Positions 49,201-58,986 of a DNA stretch of 64,000 nucleotides are shown in pieces; the first letter of the stretch is position 1, and every line of letters begins with the position of its first letter. The DNA comes from Trichoderma breve. Taxonomy: Eukaryota; Ascomycota; Sordariomycetes; Hypocreales; Hypocreaceae. The notes beneath the pieces were generated by a model, which saw nothing but the letters and a program-made list of their open reading frames with translations, did not search any database and was not told the DNA's origin. Where the stretch lies: NCBI RefSeq assembly GCF_028502605.1, contig NC_079232.1:2170001-2234000 (forward strand), in the 5' to 3' direction. A program made the translations under genes and the position numbers.

Positions 49201-52200
49201 AGCTTGGACAGGACAAGCTCTGAAAAGCTTCTGCTCCCTTGTCGACCGTTAATCCTCTCAGGTGTTAGCCCGGAGATGCTTTGTCTGCCTCGAGTCTGCT
49301 CTGACACAGAGTTTCCCCTCTCCCGCGAGAGACACCTAATGGTGATGCAAGCGATATGTAGCTACCAGGAAGCTACTGGCATCCGGATATCTCCTCCCAT
49401 CTGATTGGCACTCCAGGGCTCTGCTACGAACTTTGACTAGCCAATCATGTCCCGCCCGCCTTCGAGACGGGATCGTACTGTACTCGTACGGTCAGACCAA
49501 GCTACTCAGAGCTTCCCTGCTTGGGACAAACCTTTGGACGGCCAAGTCACCATCGCAGTCCTCAATGGCCTATCAAGCTGCATCGTGGTGGGATAGCTAG
49601 CGCACAGCCCCTGTTAATGCGGCACCCAAGCCTGCTTCCCCCACAATTCACGACGCCCCCGGCTGCTCCCCAGTGCAGCTCCCGGAAACGACGATTGCAA
49701 GACTGTCTGCAGCCAAGCAGCATGCATCAATGTTGGCTGCTGCGTCCTTTTTTAATATAGATTCATTTTCTCTGCGGCCGAGATGGATGCCGGATCACGG
49801 AGCTGCAGGCATAGCGCGGTGGCAAGGACGAAGCGGTGCAGAATCCAATCATTGCAAGAAGAATTGAACGTCAGCAAGTCAGCAGCAGTCAGGATAGCCG
49901 CTGTGCCCAAGGAGACCCCGCCCGGCGAGGCACTTGATGCTTCGATACAACTCTGCACCTCACTGGGAAAAGTTCCGAGGGCTGAATTTGTCTCGCCCTC
50001 TGGCTCGGTATTCAAGCTATTACTGCATTCATGACTTCCGGTCTTGCCGATATCCAATTGCTACTGACAGTCAGACCTCAATCCCTGGAAGACAATCCAC
50101 AAGCTTCAATGTTGCCCTCCACTCGGGATTATCACCAATACCACTACTACCAATACGTGCTACCTTCGGAATATAGGAATCGATAACCGCCAGATATTGG
50201 AAAGAAATGGCAATTGGATAATAAGCGATCCCATCCAAGCCCCGCCGGATGGCACTCTTCCGCGGTACGGAGTCCGTGGAAGGGGGGGCGTATGAGTGCC
50301 CGAGATGCAAGAAAGAATGTACCACGCCCTCTACCGGAACATTAAACGGACGAAACGTTGGAACTCCGTGCAGCTACGAGGCCGACACCCTCCCCGCACA
50401 GCTGGATGCTTGCTGCCTCACGACAGGGCCACGGTCTGGTTGCTTGCCCCACTGCCAGCACCTATGAAGCTCGTCGAGCTAGAGGGGCATGCATAAGAAG
50501 AACTTGAAAGCTTCGCCTGCAAAGCAAAGTTTGCTGACACAATTGGGTATAGCACAAGCCAGTACGAGGCATCACGGCTCCCTCAACACCATCTCCTCAA
50601 AATGGCTCGCACACTTCCAAGGTACAGCCATCTGTCATGCAAAGCTAATCTGAGCCTGGATATCCGCTCGGTCGCCTCATTCAAGAGAGACGCGGATATA
50701 CGGAACACTGCCAGCTGTAATGCATACCCGCTCGTATATCGCACATCCCTGACTCATTCTCTTCCTCTCCCTCCGTCTCTTTCTCGTTCTCTCCCTCTCG
50801 CCCTTTATCTTCAAGGGTGATTAGTCTATTTTTACATTCGCTCAGTCATAATGTTGACCGAGTACAGAGCATTTACTAGTACCAGGTTCGTCTGCATCAC
50901 TTTTCAATCTCGGTTCTGTGTCTCCGGACCCCTGTTGTACAGGGACGGAGATGGACTGGCTTGAAAAGTGATATCAGCTGCATTAGACCCAATAGCACCA
51001 TTTGAACATGTCACTCTGGATTTACCTTTTCTCATCTCACACTGCAGCGACGCTGGAGCGGGTGCCGCCCGGCTTGGCCACATGCCCGTTCCGTACGAGG
51101 AAAGGAAAGCTTGTCAACAAAGGGCGGCGTGATGCTCTTCTCATGGCTGACTCGGCGAATAGAGTTTGTCCATCCCCTTGGGCCTGCGCTGGTCCCGTCG
51201 ATAACAGGTGAAGCTCTGGCATACTGTCACCTACCTAAATGTGATACTCTTATTGCACCGCCATGCGTTGCATCTACCCACGAGACAGCGGCTGCAGAGG
51301 AAATGCCACTTGAAGATATGCTACACAAGACACATTAGCCCTTGCATTGTGCAGCCGGTCAGCGAGAAGATAAATTAATCACGGTACTTGTACTATTTGC
51401 AAATCCGGGGTGTTTGTTCCCTATCTCGCTCTTGTTGCGAGCTAGGCACGGCACCTTATCTCGCACCCTGCCCGCTGCATGCTATGTTGTGCAGAAGGAC
51501 ATTTGCTCCGTAGATAACCGCCATCGGAGGAGAAAAGATTACTGCAAAAGAATTACTGTTCACCTGGGGTACCTTTGTTATCTCTTGCGGCGTGCTCCGT
51601 GCCCCTCGCTTTTGCGGTTTACAAGGGGAAAGGCAGCAAAACCTGCTTCGTTACAACCAAGCTCCTCAAGAAGCTCTTATCTAAGACTGCATGCGTCTTG
51701 TCTTCTCCCTGGCACCTTTTACGGTAGCAGTCCAATATGCAGCTGTATGTACATGTACGAGCCGGGGAGCCTCCGGGGTGTCAAGCACCAATCCTGATTG
51801 AGAGGGCCGGAGCCAAACTTTTTCGACGCCTTGGCTTCATGGTCAAGAGACCTGCGCTCCTTTTTCTCTGGTGGCCAAGGCTCGATATATGCACCTCTTG
51901 CATGTGTTCACATAGGAGAGCAGAAAGATATAACAAATCAGGAACCTTGTAAGCGAGTTATGTTTGAGAAAAAGGAGGAACACTCTCGGGGAATTTTACG
52001 AATAATGGCAACTTAGTATGCCATCCCCGGTTTTTTATATCATAAACTCCAGTCAAATGCAAATAACCCACGAATCGATTCCATGTGGCGTCGTGCCTGG
52101 AAAAGCCAAGACCGGCGCCCCTTTGAACGACGCAAAAAGGCAGTGGCTTTTTCTTTTTCTACCAATTGAACCCTTTTTCTTTTCTGGCTTTTCTTGCGAG

Positions 52201-53940
52201 TGGTGGTGACTCCCGGATGAACGTGGTCCCCTGGGGCTTTGCTGGTTGCAGAAGCTAAACAGCGGTGGCGAAAAATGACGGACCTGGCGCTTTTTGATGG
52301 AGGGGTGTCGAGCTATCTATCGGCGGCCGTAATTCTTCTGCCTGCTGCTACTGTATGATGGCTAGATGGCTAGGTCATGTTGGAAGGGCTTGGGATGTTT
52401 AGCAGCAATCGCTATCTAGGTATCTGGAGAAAACATGAAAATCTACTACTGCTAGAGGAAGCTGGAATAAAACCCCAGGCTCAAAAGCTGGCGTTTCCGT
52501 TTCCATGCTTTCAACTTAGCCCCGGCTGTCGGAGCTAGGTTTCTGGGGGGGACCCGGCTTGGGCTTGCGGGCAAGAGATAACTGTGCGGGTGAGTGGCTT
52601 GCAGAAAAAGAGAAGGGCTGGCCAATTTTGTGGTGGCTTTGATACGAAAATAAAGAAGGAGGGCCTTACGTGATTGAAAATTTAGATATCTGGACGTTAC
52701 ATAGCTAGGTAGCTTAGCTGGGGGATATCCGTGATCCGCGGGTGATGTCGTGAGCTTAAGTGAGGGGAGAGCCAAGATGACGAAAGGTGACAGCTCCTTT
52801 GGGGCTGGGGTAAGCTTTTTCAATTGTGAAAATATGCATGAGTTTTTTCGGGATATCCAGGTTTTGGTTTTTGGCGTTTTGTGGGATTTGACATTTATTT
52901 TATTTTATTGAATTTTATTTTCATTTTTGTTTTCTATTTTTATCTTTCTTTTTGGGCTGGATGTGGAAAGACTCTTGCTTGTTATGTGAGCTCCCTCCTT
53001 GTAGTGCTGAGAATATTGACACCTTTGCCTTCATCGGAACAGCTACACGTTCTCCTGCAATAGCTGACAAAAAAGCCCTCTAAAAAGCAATTAACAGGGC
53101 ACCATGCATAGCCCTGATAAGTGGGATACCTAAAAGAGGGCCATTGAAAAACTGCTGGCAAGCAAAAAGTGCTGGCTACAAAGCAACTTGTCGGTGTAAG
53201 GTAGACAGACCAAAGCTGGGAAGCGCCGCCAAATCTGTCTTGTTGTCATCCCTCATCACGCCCCTAGCGTGGACTCAAAAAAACAAAACCAAAAAAGAGC
53301 TCATATGAAAATAAATCAATAGAGAGGGATTTTCATATGCTATGAGCGAGATTTATGCTTTCCGCTTGATCCATTATCCATGACAGCTGAGAAACGTGCT
53401 TGAGCTAGCTTCTGGTACGGTGCTTCGTCAACCAACCTTTTGATCGGGTTGGACATGCAGGCAGGGTGAACAAAAAAGCAGGAAATTTTGCGTTATCAAT
53501 TTGATTCGAGGGGGGATATGATAATTTTTTTTGGGAACCGCCCGCTTATCTTTCTTTGGATAAAAAAGCAAAAGGCACTGATGCAAGCGAAAAGGAGATG
53601 GCGTTTGGGAGTAGGCTTAGAACGGCACGCCGGCTTCATGCTTTTTGTCGTCATGGCTGGCCGCCCGCAAGCCTGGGCTTTTGGAAAGATAAGGTTCATA
53701 TCCGCACCCAATTGTTTTCTTGAACATCTTCCGCTGCCGATCAGTACTACTCCGTGTGGGTATTGACAAGAGCATTGTAGCGAGTACGTTTTCTTTTACC
53801 TAAGGGCAAAAAGCGAAAATGAGGCGCCGCGCCCTCCCGTACTGTAGGGCTGGTTTACGTTCCAAGTAGCAAAGAAGGAAGAAAAAAGGCCGGACGGACG
53901 AATTGGATCGGCCATAGGGGGGGATCTCGATCGGTGCGGC
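43210..53940. other. 10.7-kb gene desert upstream of REG1
   Basis: The longest gap in the window. No frame exceeds about 165 codons and none shows a domain, signal peptide or believable spliced extension. The first 700 bp form a pyrimidine-rich leader on the minus strand, plausibly the REG1 5' UTR and promoter, with a short GGAGAT repeat near 43845-43866. Further on are a microsatellite cluster at 44854-44955, TACGGAGTA at 47660, and dense groups of GTAC words (45986-45995, 46076-46085, 47148-47170, 49475-49489, 51749-51758). Base composition is mixed rather than extremely AT-rich, so I see no sign of a heavily RIP-mutated transposon. Confidence 0.5.
44854..44955 (+). repeat. Microsatellite cluster: CTG, TG and CGGTA repeats
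   Basis: Three simple repeats lie side by side: an imperfect CTG run (about 44854-44887), a TG/GAGTG run (about 44897-44932), and four perfect CGGTA units (44936-44955). Four GTAC sites are embedded in the last block. Confidence 0.85.
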
Positions 53941-55602
53941 CTAGGATCGCGGAGCAAAGGCGACTGAGGGCGGCAGACGGAAACTTGCACAAAACATTCG
54001 CTTCGCAGGGGCCACATCCCTGACCTCATGGATCAAGACCTGGCCGTCCTTCTCCGCATCGCCTGGCGTGAGGAGCACTCCAATCTCCTTGTCGATGCGC
54101 TGGCAGATGTCGTCCAGCGGGGTTGCGTCGTCCGCCTTGACGGCGAAGCAGTGGACGTGAACCATGGGAAGCTTCGTCTCGGTGTGAGGGGCGAAGAGCT
54201 CTTCGTGGCCCTCGTACAGGCCGCGGAAGTTGTGAAGAAACTCTATGGCAGAGGCAGGAAGGTTCATGACAAAGTGTGATACCGTGGGCGGCACGGGGAT
54301 CCGGATGGGTTCCGGCCGCGGGCCTGGAGCGCTTCGCGATACTTTTTGAGGGACAAGGGCGCAGTCTCCTCGCCGGGATGCTTCCAGGACCAGGTCGGTT
54401 CCTTGCTTGATGAAGTCGTGTCCGTCTTCATTGAAAGGTTTGACGAATTCCGAGACCTGCCCTTTGCGCGTCAGTTCCTGTAAAAACGTCAGAGTGATGA
54501 TGGAGGAAGAACGCTGCCCACCTTGTTCCTCTTGATAATCTCGGTAAGATACTTGTAGCTCTCGGGATTCTTGTCATTCGCCCAGACGAATACCCCCTTT
54601 TTGCCAGCAGGTGCAGCAAAAGGTCCAATTCCTGCCATTAGATCAATAACGACCTCTCCCGGCTTGAACAGGCTGACGAGACGCTGGTGTTCAGTGCCAA
54701 GCTTCGTGTTCCAGTAGACTTTGGAGTAATCGAATTTGAAAACGCAGCCAGCTTCGCTGACTTCGACGAGCATATCGTCAGGTCCAGCCAAGACCTCGTA
54801 GCTAAAAGTTCGGAATTCGCTCTCTGTGCCGACGTTGTCCACTTTGTTGATGACAGTACGGATTGTGGGATTCTTATCCATGATAACTTGAGCAATGATG
54901 TTCTTGTAGGGAAGGTATTGCCCCCGAATGTTGAGGTGAGCTTTTTGTAGTTGTAAGCTTTTATTTCATCCTTTTTGAGGATCTCTCGTGGTAAGATGAA
55001 GGGATTTGACTCACCGACATGCCCTGCCGTGTTGAAACCAACGGGAATTTCGCCGTGTAAGTCCTCCGGAAGGATAGATCTCATGACATCAACTGTTTTA
55101 TGAGTCAGATATGCCATTCATTTCAATGCTATATTGAAGGTTCAAGTGTCTCGTACGATAACTCCAAAGATCATATCCAACATGTATTTCATAAGGGACA
55201 ATCTTCAACTCTCCCAGTTTCGAAGCTTCCTGCAACACCGGGCTCCATGTTTCGGGTACTTATATATCAGTTAGCAATCAATCCCTCAGTCTCATCACAC
55301 TCATAAACGGCAAATTCCATTTCACTTTAGCTCATAAACATACCATCTGGCTTGATGTGCGGCTTCAACACAAGACACTTCTTTCCTTGTGCTGCGAGAG
55401 TGGCATCTGGATCCGCCGCACAAACATCGAATCTGTCCAACGAAAAGATCTCCCTTGTCTTTTCAAGCTGCTTGCGGTACTTTGAGATGAGCCTGTTATC
55501 CCTTATTGAAGCCGCAGCTGTCGGAAGCGTGTTTGAGAAAAGAGATCTATCCAGTGCTTTGGCCGCTCTGGCAGCAGCAGGGGCTCGGAAGAGATTCAGC
55601 AT
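53941..55602 (-). CDS. TRM5: tRNA (guanine(37)-N1)-methyltransferase
   Basis: Five reverse-strand exons (55602-55344, 55258-55157, 55092-55015, 54940-54522, 54477-53941) join in phase to 464 residues, about family length. Trm5 makes m1G37 next to the anticodon, preventing frameshifting and starting wybutosine synthesis in tRNA-Phe. Conserved pieces are [20 protein letters not shown] and [16 protein letters not shown] across the junctions, the SAM-binding motif I at about 246-255 ([10 protein letters not shown]), [10 protein letters not shown] (268-277), and VSHFVMNLP in the last exon. The N-terminus ([19 protein letters not shown]) is Arg/Ala-rich and amphipathic; yeast Trm5 also acts in mitochondria, so dual targeting is plausible. 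Intron 2 has a weak GTACGA donor, but its phase and the restored family sequence support it. It is divergent from the AlkB gene. Confidence 0.93.
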
Positions 55603-56023
55603 AATCTGCTTATCTGAATCCTTTATTTTCACATAAATCTCATGGTTAGAGGCCTGTTTATTTAATACTTGGAGACAAAATTAACTCATAACTCACATCC
55701 ATGTCGAATATCTGGTCCGCAAGATCAGCGTCGTTTCTTGCAGTATTACTCACTCTACCAGGGTTGCAAGGCTGAGATGTTGAAATTTTGCGTGCGGAGT
55801 ACATCTTCGCGGTACCTGCACCGCCACACAACACAAGATCGGACAGTGAAGTGGGTCGAGAGTCGTGGCGCGAGCTCAGGATAGCAAGGCTGAAGCTGTG
55901 ATGTCACGACTCTTGAAACAAGTGAACGCGCTTTGATCTTTCACAACGATTTGAACATTTTGTTTGGAATATTTTTCATACATGTTTTTTATGATAGCCA
56001 CGCGACATTTGGCCTTGAAAAGA
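55603..56023. promoter_or_regulatory. Shared promoter region of TRM5 and the AlkB-type gene
   Basis: Only 421 bp separate the two divergent ATGs, so the promoters are adjacent or shared. A one-mismatch relative of TACGGAGTA (GCGGAGTAC) sits near 55795. In-frame ATGs at 55982 and 55991 would extend the AlkB protein into this interval. Confidence 0.5.
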
Positions 56024-57128
56024 ATGTCACAGAAGCGGACAATTGACGCATTCTTTGCACCTGCTGCAAAGCGACCCCGTAACAACATCGCCGGGGAAGA
56101 AAACAGTGTAGCAAATCAAGATGAGATTGTGCGTCTGAGCTTGTCCTTATATGATGACACATTCAATTACTTACAATTGTGTAGACTCTCAAGTCACAAC
56201 ATCCAAAATACCCATTTCCCATTACTGAATTGCCCACGTCAATAAGCAAAGAGCTCTCATCTCTGCCGGCTCGCCCTGCCCGTGTCATCAACAACGAGCC
56301 AGACCTGGACCTCTTGTATTTCGAGCCTTACATCCCAGATTACCTTGCTCGTCAGCTGTTTCAACATTTAAGAGCAGAATTGCCGTTTTACAGAGTAGAG
56401 TACCAAATCAAACGAGGAGGCATTGAGTCTCAGGTACGCACGCCAAGGTAAGCCTACGATCCAACAGCCCAGGTACTTATACATGAGTAAAGTCACAAAC
56501 TGATTCATGGTGTGGAAGATGGACAACAGTATTTGGTCTTGATGAAACATCCAAATTTGACGACAACGGCACCGTGATAGATGCAAATACGGGAATGAAG
56601 GTACCGCCCGATAGACGCTATGACAAATGTCCTCCTCGACCACTTCCCAAATTTCTCGATGAGCTGCGCCAATCTACTGAGGCGGCAACGGACTGCAAGT
56701 TCAATTTCTGCCTAGTCAACTATTATGCCTCTGGTGCGGATAGTATTTCATTCCATAGCGATGACGAAAGATTTCTTGGTCACGATCCCGCTATTGCCTC
56801 CTTTTCGTTGGGCGCTCGACGGGATTTTCTGATGAAACACAAACCAGCACCTCCAAATCAGGGAGAGAGTTCAGCTATCAAAACAGGAGTGATAAAATTT
56901 CCACTGAATAGCGGTGATATGATCTTGATGAGAGGGAAAACGCAATCCAACTGGCTCCATTCTATACCGAAACGCACAGGAAAGAACCAAGACGATGGGG
57001 GAAGGATCAATATAACTTTCAGAAGGGCCATGATCAAAGGGGGAACAGAAAACTATTACAACTATAACGTCGGAAGTGGTCCCGTTTATCGATGGGATAA
57101 GACGAGTGGTACCATGATGCTAGCATGA
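56024..57128 (+). CDS. AlkB-type 2-oxoglutarate/Fe(II) dioxygenase (ALKBH2/3-like DNA repair)
   Basis: Exons 56024-56128, 56185-56447 and 56519-57128 encode 325 residues from the chosen ATG. The enzyme class removes methyl groups such as 1-methyladenine and 3-methylcytosine from nucleic acid by oxidation. The Fe(II) ligands are visible as H202-S-D204 in SISFHSDDE and H270 in NWLHSIPK; R285 and R291 in RINITFRR bind 2-oxoglutarate. Before them, NNEPDLDLLYF and ELPFYRVEY are typical of the fungal ALKBH2/3 group. The N-terminus KRTIDAFF resembles a PCNA-binding PIP box with Lys in place of Gln, followed by a basic AAKRPR that could be a nuclear signal. Intron donors are GTGCGT and GTAAGC. Starts at 55982 or 55991 would add a short basic leader. 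RNA substrates cannot be excluded. Confidence 0.9.
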
Positions 57129-57197
57129 AAAAAAATATGGGGAGAATATACATCTATCTATAAGGAAATGGATATCTGCAGCGCTTTCTATGCCGAT
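57129..57197. other. 69-bp tail-to-tail gap between AlkB and NUS1
   Basis: The stop codons of two convergent genes are only 69 bp apart, so their 3' UTRs must overlap or be very short. Antisense pairing of the transcripts is possible. Confidence 0.7.
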
Positions 57198-58304
57198 TTA
57201 TTTGCCGCGTCGCATCTGAGCAGAGGCAAAGTTCCTCAGGGCTCTTAGGAACACCTGGTAACCAAACGTCTCATTGTCTTGCAGGCAGAAAATCTCAGTT
57301 AGGCGGATTTGCCACGGAGGATAGCCCGACAGCTCGACATAGGGAGTGAAAAGAATCAACAAGTCCGGTTCCGGGAAGATACCCTCTGACAGCTCGGCAT
57401 CGACGAGCTCCTGAGAAATGTCCCGTGGGGAAATCTTACCCCGTTGCGACATATCAGCAAGGGTTCTGGTGAGGTCAACGATGGACTCCCTTCCATCTTG
57501 GTAAGAGATCAAATGAAGCTGTAAATGGCCGTGCCTGCTCTCTTCAAGCATTCGCGTAGGGAAATCCTCCTTGTGGGGGGAAGTCACAGACAGCGTCGGG
57601 TGTTCAGTGCCAAAGTAAAAGGTGAACTTTTGTATGACGGCTTCGTAAACCCGAGGCATGTGTTTCTTCAAGACCCCTGTTTGGTTGTGTCAGTCTTTGG
57701 TGCCTATAAGGGACGTGGAAGTTTGAGAGAGGAGCTCACCTGATTTCTCGTATATCGATAACATGGGAATCTCCGCACAAGCACACCACGTCGCAAGCTC
57801 GGCGGTTTCCTCAATCAGCCGATCAATATCATTCTTTGCCCTGTGGTGGTTCACCTCAGTCTTCAAGATTGCGCTGAGATGGTTTGGCTTCTTGGTCAAC
57901 CCCGCGATATCCCGTCGGATGTACTGTGGCGTAGCGTGGTGGTAGTAGAGGATGGACGAGATCTGGTAGGCCACTCCGTGCCATGTCTGCCGTGACTTGA
58001 TATATAGGGAAAAGATGCCATGCATCACGGCGAAGACGAAGACGAAGAGTTGGTTTTTTAGGAAGCGTCTAACTCCGAGCCGGGATCTGCGCTGTGCCTG
58101 CGAGGCCCTACTGTTCACGGCGGCAGGTCCATCGTTCGGGGAGGGAAGCGAAGCCTGTCTGCTGTTAGAAATGCTGTCGCGTAATCTCGAGTCGCAAACT
58201 GCTCATACCTTGAAGATGGCCTGTCGCTGAGCCTCGGTCAGAAGATGGTGATCGTGCTGTTCGTCGGCCCTATATGCCTTTGTATCTCTAACAGACATAG
58301 GCAT
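57198..58304 (-). CDS. NUS1: Dehydrodolichyl diphosphate synthase complex subunit Nus1 (NgBR)
   Basis: Reverse-strand exons 58304-58209, 58154-57740 and 57676-57198 encode 329 residues. Nus1 is the non-catalytic, membrane-bound partner of cis-prenyltransferases (Rer2/Srt1) that make the polyprenyl chain of dolichol, the ER carrier for N-glycans. The start MPMSVRDTKAY matches fungal homologues as I recall them. A basic stretch and hydrophobic segment (FLKNQLFVFVFAVMHGIFSL, about 58-77) would anchor it in the ER membrane. The middle holds the degenerate cis-prenyltransferase fold (ELATWCACAEIPMLSIYEKSG). The C-terminus ends R326-R-G328-K, fitting the RxG motif that completes the partner's active site. 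Introns are 54 and 63 nt with GTATGA and GTGAGC donors. It is divergent from SEC10 and convergent with AlkB. Confidence 0.92.
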
Positions 58305-58986
58305 GCTAAATATTTGCAGTCTCGAAAGACTGTCTCACTGTAGCGAGGCGACGAGGAGAAAGCAGTCGAAATTAAGGGAGCCGAAAAGCTGTCCAAGGCG
58401 TATTATATGGTTTGCGGTTGGTGTTGTAGGTAAAGTTTTCGATCCGATGGAAATCAAGACCAGCTGCACGCCCTTGGGTTGTGGCAGCTGCCCTTATGGC
58501 GAATCAAGACGCAAGCTTGACGTGTCCATGCAGCAATGGAAATGCTGGGAAGGAAGAGTTGGGGGAGGCGATGCAAATGAGCTGCTTTGTCTCGTTCAGC
58601 AGAAAAAGGTACCTGTCGCCGGTACCCGATTTGATGGGATTTGCATGTGTCCTCTCTCCTGAGTGGTCCGACGAGCCACGAGGAGCCACGACGGCCTGTG
58701 GCGCAGCCAGAAGGTCGCTGAAGGTGTGGCGTGGCGGGGCCCAGCAGGCATGATACCTGCTAAACAGCTTCAAGTGGTCACGTAAGGTGCTGGACTGCCA
58801 TTCTAGGGGAGGCATCGAACAGCGGCTTTTGCGACGACGCAACACGGCGAATCTAGTCTCGGGCGACCGTCGAGCACCGCATCACATGAGCGAACGGGGC
58901 AGATGTACTTCAATTGCATCATAACATAACACACGACACACGACATACATGTAGCCCGCTGAGCTTCGCCCTGCCGCTTGCCAACC
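58305..58986. promoter_or_regulatory. Divergent promoter region of NUS1 and SEC10
   Basis: A 682-bp interval between divergent starts of two secretory-pathway genes. Short overlapping frames are present but no gene-like one. No individual binding site is convincing by eye. Confidence 0.5.

Noticed and set aside
49450..49480. tRNA T-arm-like stem with CCTTCGAGA loop
   Set aside because: Only four pairs form, the T-loop is out of register, and no matching D-arm, anticodon arm or acceptor stem is present.
50249..50467. Cys-rich 72-codon frame (ECPRCKKECTTPS) suggesting a zinc finger
   Set aside because: The cysteine spacing fits no known finger, the frame is short, and no plausible exon extends it.
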